Shown here in pieces: positions 6,573-12,718 of a stretch of 12,718 nucleotides of DNA. The translations under genes and the position numbers were made by a program. The stretch is taken from assembly GCA_002417965.1 (NCBI GenBank), contig DIDD01000132.1, forward strand, positions 23,486 to 36,203. The letters are read 5' to 3'. Position 1 is the stretch's first letter; every line of letters begins with the position of its first letter. The stretch comes from Veillonellaceae bacterium UBA5809. Lineage in GTDB: Bacteria; Bacillota; Negativicutes; Veillonellales; Dialisteraceae. The notes beneath the pieces were generated by a model. The model saw only the letters and a list, made by a program, of their open reading frames with translations. It had not been told where the DNA came from and made no database searches.

Positions 6573-9500
6573 AGTTACCACCTTTAGCAATTTCTCTGTG
6601 AATCTCATCAAGAAGATCCATCAGGAACCCCGTTTCATCACGCCCCAAAGACGCTTTTCCTATTCTAACACGCATCGGTTCGGTTGGCAAAAAATGGAGT
6701 TTTTCTATTATATTCTTAGGCATAGTGTGAAAATTCCAGTTTTTCATCGGTTTTGTATCTGCCCACGTCAGCAGAAAACTCCGTCCTTCATCAGACACAC
6801 TTCCAATACCCAACTTCCGTGCTTTGATACGGAGCATGGCAATTTGGAAAAGTTTCTTTACCGGCTCTGTCATAGGACCGAAGCGATCTTCCACCTCTTC
6901 TGTCAAATACTGCAGATCTTTTTCGTTCCGTGTCATTGCCAGTCTCCGGTATACTTCAATTTTTTGCTCTTCTCCCTGAATATATTCAGGATTAATATAT
7001 GCATCTCTGGCAAATTCTATCACTGTATCAGGCATACGCTTCGGAATTGGTTTCCCTTCTTTTTCTGCCTTTAGCTGCTGCATGGCTTCTTCCAACATAG
7101 TGCAGTAGGCGGCAAATCCCACGCTGGCCATATTTCCATGCTGTTCAGATCCCAGCAAATTTCCGGCGCCCCGTATTTCCAGATCCCGCATGGCAATTTT
7201 AAATCCTGACCCTAATTCGGTAAATTCCCGAATGGCTTCCAGCCTCTTTTCAGCTACTTCAGAAAGTACTTTGCCGCGGCGGTAGAAGAAATAGGCACGT
7301 GCAATTTTATCCGAACGGCCTACCCTTCCTCTCATCTGATAAATCTGGGAAAGTCCCAGCCGGTCAGCATCATACACAATCATGGTGTTGGCATTCGGCT
7401 GATCCAGACCATTTTCAATCAATGTGGTGCAGAGAAGCACATCATAGGTCCCTTGATAAAAATCATACATCACTTTTTCCAAAGATGTTCCGTCCATTCT
7501 TCCATAGGCAACACCAATAGAGATCGTATTGGGCAGAATATTTCTGAGATGCTCTGCCATGGCGCCGATGCTGTCAATGCGGTTGTAAACGAAATAGATC
7601 TGTCCGCCTCTTTCTTTTTCCCGCATGACGGCTTCTTTTACCACAGAGTCATCATATTCTGCAACATAAGTCTGTATGGCATGTCTGTTCGACGGCGGTG
7701 TGTTGATGACTGCCATATCCCGAACACCGGCCAGACACATATGCAGCGTCCTCGGAATAGGTGTCGCCGACAGAGTCAGTACATCCACCCCGGCTGACCA
7801 TGATTTCCATTTTTCTTTCTGCATAACGCCGAAACGTTGTTCTTCATCCACCACAAGGAGACCTAAATCCCGGCATTTAATTTTTCCTGAAATAACAGCA
7901 TGCGTTCCTATAATAACATCCATCTGCCCATCCGACAGCTGTTGGAGAAGCCGTTTTCTTTCCCCTGATGAGCAGAAGCGGTTTAATACTCCCACAGTAA
8001 TGCCAAAAGGACCCATACGCGCTGTAAACGTTTTGTAATGCTGCTGTGACAAGACCGTGGTGGGCACTAAAACGACAGCCTGTTTCCCGCTCATTATACA
8101 TTTAAATACTGCACGCATGGCTACTTCTGTTTTCCCAAAACCTACGTCTCCGCACAAAAGCATATCCATGGGCTGGGATTTTTCCATAGCTTCTTTAATC
8201 GCATCAATGGCACTGACCTGATCCGGAGTCTCCACATAAGGAAAAGCTTCTTCAAACTCCCGCTGCCATGGTGTGTCAGCCGGAAATGCATACCCCTGCG
8301 TTATTTCTCTCTTGGCATAAACAGCGATGAGTTTCTCTGCCAGATTTCGGATAGATGCTTTGGCTTTACGCCTGACTCTCTCCCATTGTATCCCTCCCAT
8401 TTTCTGCAGAGACGGAGCTTTCCCCTCCGGACCTATATACTTTTCCAGTGTCGTAATCTGATCCATAGGAAGATACAGTTTATCACTTCCTGCATACTGA
8501 ATCGTCAGATAATCTCTGTGGATTCCATCTACTTCAATGGTATTCATACCTATATACCGGCCAATTCCATGAATTTTCTGAACCACATAATCGCCTTGGT
8601 GGAGATCTGAGAAATAGCGGATCTGCTGCCCCCGTGATGCTTTTCTGTAACGAAGAAGTTTTTTCTGACCAAAAATATCCCCGGCTGTAATCACCGCTTT
8701 TTTCATCTCTGTCAGTTCAAACCCTTCTGACAGAAGACCGTCACACAAAAAAACTTCCCCCGGGTTTCTCTCCTGTGAACAGGGAATTCCATTTTCTCTG
8801 AATGATATCTGCAGCTCTTCTTTTTCCGAATTTTTGGCACATACAACGGACACAGTCCATTCCGACTGAATCAAGTGCTTCAGATCTGCCAGAAAAAGCG
8901 GCATTTGCCGCTGATAATTCATCATCGCCTGATTGGGCCATGTACGTTGTTCCTGTATGGCAATTCCGTCTATGTGCTGATTCAGCACAGATAAAAAAAC
9001 TCTCGCCCGGGGTGATCCATTATGTATCAGTGATGTCCATTCAACGCAGTGTGATCTCTGTTTATGTTCTTCCCTGAGGTAAGTTTTCAGCTCTGATTCC
9101 GCCCTTGACGGTTCTTCATAGATGAGAATACCTTCATCTGCATAATCCAGAACTGTTTTCTCCCCTTCTTTTATCTGAATCGGCAAAACAGCCAGTTCTT
9201 CTTTTTCCTGAATGGATCTCTGTGTATTCTCATCAAAAAAACGGATGCTTTCTATCTGATCATCCCAGAATTCAATTCTCAGCGGGTGTTCTTCATTCAC
9301 GGCAAAAATATCAATGATATCTCCCCTGACTGCAAAATGACCGCACCGTTCCACCTGATCTGTTCTTTCATATCCGCCGGCCGTAAGCCATGTGAGCATC
9401 TGGTCTCTGTTCAGTGTCTTCCCTCTTGCCAAAAGGAATGAAATCCCCCGCAGATGATCCGGCGATGGAATTTTTTGGGAAGCCTCTGCTGCAGTCATGA

Positions 9501-9873
9501 GGGCAATACACGGCCGTCCGCTCAAAAGTGAAGAAAGGCAGTGCATTCTTTCACGAAGACGTTCCGTGCCGGTAAAAGCGACCTTAAATCCCGCTGTTTC
9601 TACAATTGGAAAAGTCAGAACTGGAATATCAGGAGCAAAATAAGAAATATCCTGTGTCCACTTCAGAATATCTTTCTCAGTAGGAAGTATGACAACAGCC
9701 GGGCACTTTTCACGGGATACTGCCATTGCCGTCAGCATCGCTTTCTGAGCCCCGCTGATTCCATAAATCATAGATGGTGCCTGTATCTGAAATAAACCCA
9801 GCAGTTTTTGCGTGCCGGGCTGTTTCTCAATGTCCTCTGCCAGGGGACAGAGAGAATACTCTTTTTTTACCAT
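6565..9873 (-). CDS. mfd: Transcription-repair coupling factor Mfd
   Basis: A 1102-residue DNA translocase that removes RNA polymerase stalled at lesions and recruits UvrA for nucleotide excision repair. Family members have roughly 1150 residues, so this is complete. The UvrB-like N-terminal module (about 1-340) includes RGDIIDIF and IEFWDDQIESIRFF (near 183-215). The polymerase-interaction domain starts at GDYVVQKIHGIGRYIG (about 427-442). Helicase motifs follow in order: Walker A GDVGFGKTE (575-583), DEEQ (676-679), SAT (702-704) and QMRGRVGRS (846-854). The translocation motif region holds RGAGNLLGSEQHG (about 901-913), then the C-terminal D7 domain. I chose the ATG at 9871-9873, which overlaps folK by 7 nt (ATGGTAA). 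A GTG at 9883-9885 would add four residues, but its nearest GGAGG is about 15 bases away. All catalytic motifs are intact. Confidence 0.97.
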   Translation of the reverse strand: MVKKEYSLCPLAEDIEKQPGTQKLLGLFQIQAPSMIYGISGAQKAMLTAMAVSREKCPAVVILPTEKDILKWTQDISYFAPDIPVLTFPIVETAGFKVAFTGTERLRERMHCLSSLLSGRPCIALMTAAEASQKIPSPDHLRGISFLLARGKTLNRDQMLTWLTAGGYERTDQVERCGHFAVRGDIIDIFAVNEEHPLRIEFWDDQIESIRFFDENTQRSIQEKEELAVLPIQIKEGEKTVLDYADEGILIYEEPSRAESELKTYLREEHKQRSHCVEWTSLIHNGSPRARVFLSVLNQHIDGIAIQEQRTWPNQAMMNYQRQMPLFLADLKHLIQSEWTVSVVCAKNSEKEELQISFRENGIPCSQERNPGEVFLCDGLLSEGFELTEMKKAVITAGDIFGQKKLLRYRKASRGQQIRYFSDLHQGDYVVQKIHGIGRYIGMNTIEVDGIHRDYLTIQYAGSDKLYLPMDQITTLEKYIGPEGKAPSLQKMGGIQWERVRRKAKASIRNLAEKLIAVYAKREITQGYAFPADTPWQREFEEAFPYVETPDQVSAIDAIKEAMEKSQPMDMLLCGDVGFGKTEVAMRAVFKCIMSGKQAVVLVPTTVLSQQHYKTFTARMGPFGITVGVLNRFCSSGERKRLLQQLSDGQMDVIIGTHAVISGKIKCRDLGLLVVDEEQRFGVMQKEKWKSWSAGVDVLTLSATPIPRTLHMCLAGVRDMAVINTPPSNRHAIQTYVAEYDDSVVKEAVMREKERGGQIYFVYNRIDSIGAMAEHLRNILPNTISIGVAYGRMDGTSLEKVMYDFYQGTYDVLLCTTLIENGLDQPNANTMIVYDADRLGLSQIYQMRGRVGRSDKIARAYFFYRRGKVLSEVAEKRLEAIREFTELGSGFKIAMRDLEIRGAGNLLGSEQHGNMASVGFAAYCTMLEEAMQQLKAEKEGKPIPKRMPDTVIEFARDAYINPEYIQGEEQKIEVYRRLAMTRNEKDLQYLTEEVEDRFGPMTEPVKKLFQIAMLRIKARKLGIGSVSDEGRSFLLTWADTKPMKNWNFHTMPKNIIEKLHFLPTEPMRVRIGKASLGRDETGFLMDLLDEIHREIAKGGNCA

Positions 9874-10352
9874 TGATGAGACCACTTTGTAATTGTTTGA
9901 CCTCCCTCCAAAAAAGTAATTCTGTTATGGATTGACTGCCCTTCCCAAAAAAAATCAGGGCTCAGTTCTTCCAGGGGCACCAGCACAAAAAGCCGCTCCC
10001 AAAAATAAGGATGCGGCAGTGTGAGACGGTCTGTACAGCAGGATTTATCATCACTGTAGATTAAATCAAGATCTAAGGTCCTGGGCCCCCATTTTTCATG
10101 ACGGACTCTTCCAAACCGTATTTCTGTAGCCTGCAGAATATCCAGAAGCTCTTCTGCCTCTCCCATCCACTCTACAGCCAAAACGGCATTTAAAAAAGGC
10201 GTCTGATCCGTTTTCCCCCAGGGTTCAGTTTCATAAATAGAGGAAAGTCCCTGCATCTGAATCCCTCTCTTTTTTAAATCGAAAACCGCATTCACCAGAT
10301 ATCTGAATCTATCTCCCATGTTAGAACCCACAGAAATATAGTAAAGACTCAT
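9867..10352 (-). CDS. folK: 6-hydroxymethyl-7,8-dihydropterin pyrophosphokinase (HPPK)
   Basis: A 161-residue cytoplasmic enzyme that transfers pyrophosphate from ATP to 6-hydroxymethyl-dihydropterin, making the pterin substrate of FolP. The length matches E. coli HPPK (about 159). The N-terminus YYISVGSNMGDR and the signature KWGPRTLDLDLIYS (87-100) are present. D94 and D96 stand where the two Mg-binding aspartates are expected, and HPYFWERLFVLVPLEEL (114-130) follows. The start overlaps the folB stop as ATGA, with GAGG five bases upstream. It is third of three consecutive folate genes. The product order in the pathway is FolB, FolK, FolP, opposite to the gene order apart from FolB's middle position. 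Confidence 0.96.
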   Translation of the reverse strand: MSLYYISVGSNMGDRFRYLVNAVFDLKKRGIQMQGLSSIYETEPWGKTDQTPFLNAVLAVEWMGEAEELLDILQATEIRFGRVRHEKWGPRTLDLDLIYSDDKSCCTDRLTLPHPYFWERLFVLVPLEELSPDFFWEGQSIHNRITFLEGGQTITKWSHQW

Positions 10353-10714
10353 AACTTCCTCTTTCTTTTTACAGTGACGGACACGTCATCAATAGGCCCC
10401 GGCACAGGTGCCAGCGGTTTCCGTATCGTTGTCTTGATTTTTATCACTTTCGGATATTTTTCCATAATTTCACAGCTGATCCCATCTGCCAGCCGTTCAA
10501 TCAAACGGCACGGCTTTCCTTCCACAGCTTGTTTAACAACCTCATAGATGCCGGCATAATTTACCGTATCATGAATATTATCACTCTGCCCGGCCTCCGA
10601 TAAGTTCAGAAAAAGGCTAATATCCACATAAAATCTCTGTCCCAGAGACTTTTCCTCCGGTCTCATTCCATGATATCCATAGAAAGCCATATTTTTTAGT
10701 GTAATCTTATCCAT
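10349..10714 (-). CDS. folB: Dihydroneopterin aldolase
   Basis: A 121-residue enzyme that cleaves 7,8-dihydroneopterin to 6-hydroxymethyl-dihydropterin and glycolaldehyde, as a ring-shaped oligomer in the cytoplasm. The typical start MDKITLKNMAFYGYHG is present. Residues E21, Y53, E73 (in LIERLADGI) and K99 (in TIRKP) fall one position before the known E22, Y54, E74 and K100 of the Staphylococcus enzyme, so the active site looks intact. The start is the ATG at 10712-10714, with GGAGGG five bases upstream, overlapping the folP stop by 8 nt (ATGGATAA). An ATG seven codons upstream is in frame but lacks a site. Confidence 0.96.
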   Translation of the reverse strand: MDKITLKNMAFYGYHGMRPEEKSLGQRFYVDISLFLNLSEAGQSDNIHDTVNYAGIYEVVKQAVEGKPCRLIERLADGISCEIMEKYPKVIKIKTTIRKPLAPVPGPIDDVSVTVKRKRKL

Positions 10715-11555
10715 GACTGCCCTCCATAATGACATCCATCATTTTGACCATACGGGATATCGCTTTTACATCATGAACACGGACAATTCCGCATCCGCGG
10801 AGAATCCCCCACAGACAAACGGCACCTGTTCCCTCTGCCCTTTCCCGGACAGGAAGATCCAGGATACGTCCTATAAATTTCTTTCTGCTTGCTCCCAGCA
10901 GAAAAGGATAGGGATATAAGGCCGTCAGTTCGCCAAGACGCCTGATGACCTCCATATTCTGGTCTCCCGTCTTACCAAATCCGATTCCCGGATCCAATAT
11001 GATGTTTTCCTCTTTCACTTTATGTCTAAGGGCAATTTCGACAGAACGGTCAAGAAATTGTCTGATACAGTCTATTATATCACCGGTGTATTCGTGTCCT
11101 TTCTGATTATGCATTAATACAACGGGGACACCGGCTTCTCCCACGGCGGAAGCCATAGAACCGTCATCATATTGAAATCCCCATATATCATTAATGATAT
11201 GGGCCCCCTCCCGAATGGCCTCTTCCGCCGTAGCCGCGTGATAAGTATCAACAGAAACAGGAACGGCAACATGGCTGCGCACGGCCCGAAGTCTTGGGAT
11301 CAGTCTCTGGATTTCCTCTTCAGGAAGCAATGGAACAGCACCGGGGCGTGTAGACTCTGCTCCGATATCAATCAAATGGACTCCTTCTTGTTGCATTTCC
11401 ATTCCATGGCGTACCGCTTCTTCTGTCTCCTCCCATTTCCCGCCGTCGGAAAAGGAGTCAGGTGTAATATTCAGAATTCCCATAACTGCTGTACGGCTGC
11501 CCAGTCGCAGAGAACTTCCGTCTCTCCAATGATAAATCCGATTCGGTCCTGCCAT
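10707..11555 (-). CDS. folP: Dihydropteroate synthase
   Basis: A 282-residue TIM-barrel enzyme joining p-aminobenzoate to hydroxymethyl-dihydropterin pyrophosphate to give 7,8-dihydropteroate. It is the sulfonamide target. Family signatures occur in order: MGILNITPDSFSDGG (25-39), IDIGAESTRPGA (62-73), SVDTYHA (101-107), INDIWG (121-126), LMHN (147-150), ILDPGIGFGKT (186-196), GASRKKFIG (221-229) and RVHDV (259-263). AAGGAG lies five bases before the ATG. The gene starts nine bases after the B6-kinase stop, inside one transcription unit. Nothing looks truncated, and I see no insertion in the pterin or pABA loops. Confidence 0.97.
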   Translation of the reverse strand: MAGPNRIYHWRDGSSLRLGSRTAVMGILNITPDSFSDGGKWEETEEAVRHGMEMQQEGVHLIDIGAESTRPGAVPLLPEEEIQRLIPRLRAVRSHVAVPVSVDTYHAATAEEAIREGAHIINDIWGFQYDDGSMASAVGEAGVPVVLMHNQKGHEYTGDIIDCIRQFLDRSVEIALRHKVKEENIILDPGIGFGKTGDQNMEVIRRLGELTALYPYPFLLGASRKKFIGRILDLPVRERAEGTGAVCLWGILRGCGIVRVHDVKAISRMVKMMDVIMEGSHG

Positions 11556-11564
11556 ATTTTCTCC

Positions 11565-12440
11565 TTATTCCATATTTTTTCCTACCTTAAGGAATTTCAT
11601 CAGTTCAGGAAGCCTGGGTTCAAACAAAACGCCCTGTTCTCTTCTCGTCCCGGCCCGCAGTGTATCACGGATCACACGTTCCATAAATGCTGTGGCTTCT
11701 TTTACCGCTGTCTCCAGATCAATTCCCTGCATGCGGCAGGCTGTTAAAACTGAAGAAAACATATCTCCCGTTCCGCAGGTTTCCATAGGAAGCAGAGGAA
11801 ATTGAATTTTTCCCATACGATTTTGTTTTTTATCATACCAGACATTCATCAGTTCGCCCTGGCCTGCCGGTACAGATGTCATTACGATCTCTTCAGGACC
11901 CTCAGACAGCTGATGAAGAAAATTCATCAATTCCGCTTCTGTCATGGCATATTCCGGATGATATGCCGTTCCGGTCAGAAAACAGGCCTCTGTGTAATTG
12001 GGCTTGATCATAACCGCATGCTTTACCAGATGTCTCATATGGCGGACCATATCCTCCGTATATACGGCATACATCCGCCCTCCGTCAGCCATAGCCGGAT
12101 CAACTACCACAAAAGAACCGGGATCTGCATACCGCCTGATCGCTTCTTCTACGATGTCAATCTGCCGGGGAGATGCAAGGAATCCGCTGTAAATTCCTTG
12201 AAAATCAACACCGTTTTGATCCCACATATTCATAAACGGAACCATATGGTCTGTAAAATCATAATGCGTCTCATAAGGAAATGCCAAATGATTGCTGAAC
12301 AGTGCCGTCGGAAGAGGCACTGCCTGTATGCCGCAGGCTGCCATAATGGGCAGCACCACTGTTAATGAGCAGCGGCCAAGACAGCTCATATCATGAATTG
12401 CCAAAACTCTGGGGACTTTAGGTGATACTTGATTTTCCAT
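11565..12440 (-). CDS. Pyridoxal/pyridoxamine kinase (PdxK/PdxY type)
   Basis: A 291-residue ribokinase-superfamily enzyme that phosphorylates pyridoxal, pyridoxamine or pyridoxine in vitamin B6 salvage. The N-terminal part RVLAIHDMSCLGRCSLT (11-27) and ALFSNH (46-51) match the bacterial pyridoxamine-kinase group. VVVDPAMADGG (111-121) and IKPNYTEA (145-152) are usual in this fold. The anion hole GTGDMFSS (223-230) carries D226 as the likely catalytic base. I chose the ATG at 12438-12440 because AAAGGAG lies eight bases upstream. A TTG at 12459-12461 would add seven residues, but the ribosome binding site would then be inside the gene. First gene of the long operon. Preference among B6 vitamers, or a secondary HMP-kinase activity, cannot be decided from sequence. 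Confidence 0.9.
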   Translation of the reverse strand: MENQVSPKVPRVLAIHDMSCLGRCSLTVVLPIMAACGIQAVPLPTALFSNHLAFPYETHYDFTDHMVPFMNMWDQNGVDFQGIYSGFLASPRQIDIVEEAIRRYADPGSFVVVDPAMADGGRMYAVYTEDMVRHMRHLVKHAVMIKPNYTEACFLTGTAYHPEYAMTEAELMNFLHQLSEGPEEIVMTSVPAGQGELMNVWYDKKQNRMGKIQFPLLPMETCGTGDMFSSVLTACRMQGIDLETAVKEATAFMERVIRDTLRAGTRREQGVLFEPRLPELMKFLKVGKNME

Positions 12441-12472
12441 AACAACCGCTCCTTTATACAAGTCATAGTCCC

Positions 12473-12501
12473 ATTATAGGAAAAGGATATCGACAAGTCA
12501 A
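12473..12501 (-). promoter_or_regulatory. Main promoter of the B6-kinase/folate/mfd operon
   Basis: On the minus strand, TTGACT (12496-12501) and TATAAT (12473-12478) are separated by exactly 17 bp. The start would fall near 12466, leaving a 5' leader of about 26 nt with the AAAGGAG site. It lies downstream of the 12536-12551 terminator, so it is independent of the upstream transcript. Confidence 0.8.
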
Positions 12502-12529
12502 AATTTACCGTTTTCAAAAAAAATACAAC

Positions 12530-12551
12530 AAAAAAAGCGGTTTACACCGCT
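12530..12551 (-). terminator. Terminator of the short right-edge transcript
   Basis: The 6-bp stem AGCGGT/ACCGCT (12546-12551 with 12536-12541) closes a four-base loop. On the minus strand it is followed directly by seven T residues (12530-12536, the first shared with the stem end). It is a compact, typical intrinsic terminator. It lies about 30 bp before the -35 box of the operon promoter. Confidence 0.75.
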
Positions 12552-12622
12552 CTTTCCGTGCCGCATGTCTATTGAGGAGTGTAAACATACAGCAGCTGAG
12601 TTGATAATCAGGGAAATAATCA

Positions 12623-12655
12623 TCAACAGAACCCAGAAGCAAAAACTTCTGCCAT
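12623..12655 (-). CDS. Possible ten-codon leader peptide
   Basis: ATG at 12653-12655 lies seven bases after GGAGG and opens a frame reading MAEVFASGFC, ended by TGA TGA in tandem. The spacing is good and the start would fall about 16 nt after the predicted transcript start. There is no run of one amino acid to suggest classical attenuation (two Phe in ten codons). A chance ORF of this length is quite possible. Confidence 0.2.
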   Translation of the reverse strand: MAEVFASGFC

Positions 12656-12677
12656 GGCATTTCCTCCATGTACTTAC

Positions 12678-12706
12678 ATTGTACCTGAATATATGATTCT
12701 TGCCAA
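12678..12706 (-). promoter_or_regulatory. Promoter of the short right-edge transcript
   Basis: On the minus strand, TTGGCA (12701-12706) and TACAAT (12678-12683) are separated by 17 bp. Each box differs from consensus at one position. Transcription would start near 12671, just before a GGAGG. Confidence 0.6.
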
Positions 12707-12718
12707 TAGGGTTCATTC

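Larger units (their letters stand above)
12530..12671 (-). ncRNA. Candidate small RNA or attenuated leader, about 140 nt
   Basis: A promoter on the right and a terminator on the left frame a short minus-strand transcript with no convincing conventional gene. Predicted structure by eye, 5' to 3': a hairpin CAGAAG/CTTCTG (12634-12639 with 12646-12651), a 9-bp stem with one G-U pair (12600-12608 with 12619-12627, loop about 10 nt), and the terminator stem AGCGGT/ACCGCT with its U tail. A GGAGG near the 5' end (12663-12667) could serve a ten-codon reading frame. It matches no RNA family I know. It may instead be the leader of the B6-kinase operon under conditional termination. The evidence is the promoter-terminator pairing only. 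Confidence 0.45.

Noticed and set aside
12498..12716. 72-codon minus-strand ORF with a hydrophobic stretch
   Set aside because: Its ATG lies upstream of the predicted transcript start, it has no ribosome binding site, and it runs through the intrinsic terminator and into the -35 box of the operon promoter.
12441..12718. Tetrahydrofolate or other metabolite riboswitch before the folate operon
   Set aside because: I could not match the conserved core of the THF riboswitch or other common classes. The main promoter leaves only about 26 nt of leader, too short for an aptamer.
1..12718. CRISPR array, insertion sequence, prophage, toxin-antitoxin or defence system
   Set aside because: No spaced direct repeats, transposase, integrase or toxin-like pair was seen. 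All large genes are conserved housekeeping families, and no gene looks foreign in base composition by eye.

Overview
The window looks like a chromosomal housekeeping segment of a low-to-moderate GC Bacillota (Firmicutes) bacterium. The evidence is the mfd / spoVB-like (yabM) / mazG-type yabN order, the AGGAGG-type ribosome binding sites, frequent GTG and TTG starts, and close-to-consensus sigma-A promoters. In Bacillus subtilis spoVT lies between mfd and yabM. It is absent here, which would suit a lineage that does not sporulate or lost that regulator. A Negativicutes-type host (Dialister/Megasphaera-like) is my guess only; the sequence does not prove it. I see no insertion sequence, phage gene, CRISPR array or integration scar.

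Left edge (1-460): the tail of an unrecognised plus-strand ORF, then a tRNA-Lys(CTT) with a full-consensus promoter (TTGACA-17-TATAAT), an encoded CCA end and a strong terminator. Next come two minus-strand genes with one promoter (about 3008-3037) and one terminator (about 408-460): an MGDG-synthase/UgtP-like glycolipid glycosyltransferase and a DUF389 membrane protein of unknown function.

Centre and right (3062-12501): eight minus-strand genes packed like one operon, in transcription order pyridoxamine/pyridoxal kinase, folP, folB, folK, mfd, spoVB/yabM-like flippase, mazG (yabN type) and hup. Most junctions overlap by 4-8 nt or are separated by 2-9 nt. Only the mazG-hup gap (79 nt) is larger. 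A good promoter (TTGACT-17-TATAAT, 12473-12501) starts the unit and a 22-bp hairpin after hup (3062-3109) ends it. The products cover B6 salvage, three consecutive folate steps, transcription-coupled repair, lipid-linked precursor export, NTP sanitation and nucleoid structure.

Right edge (12530-12706): a second promoter (TTGGCA-17-TACAAT) and a hairpin with a 7-U tail frame a transcript of roughly 140 nt that holds no convincing conventional gene. It could be a small RNA or an attenuated leader. The 3' arm of its terminator is complementary to the ribosome binding site of the B6 kinase gene. This is the least explained part of the window. The rest is conserved housekeeping content, and I found no clearly new multi-gene system.
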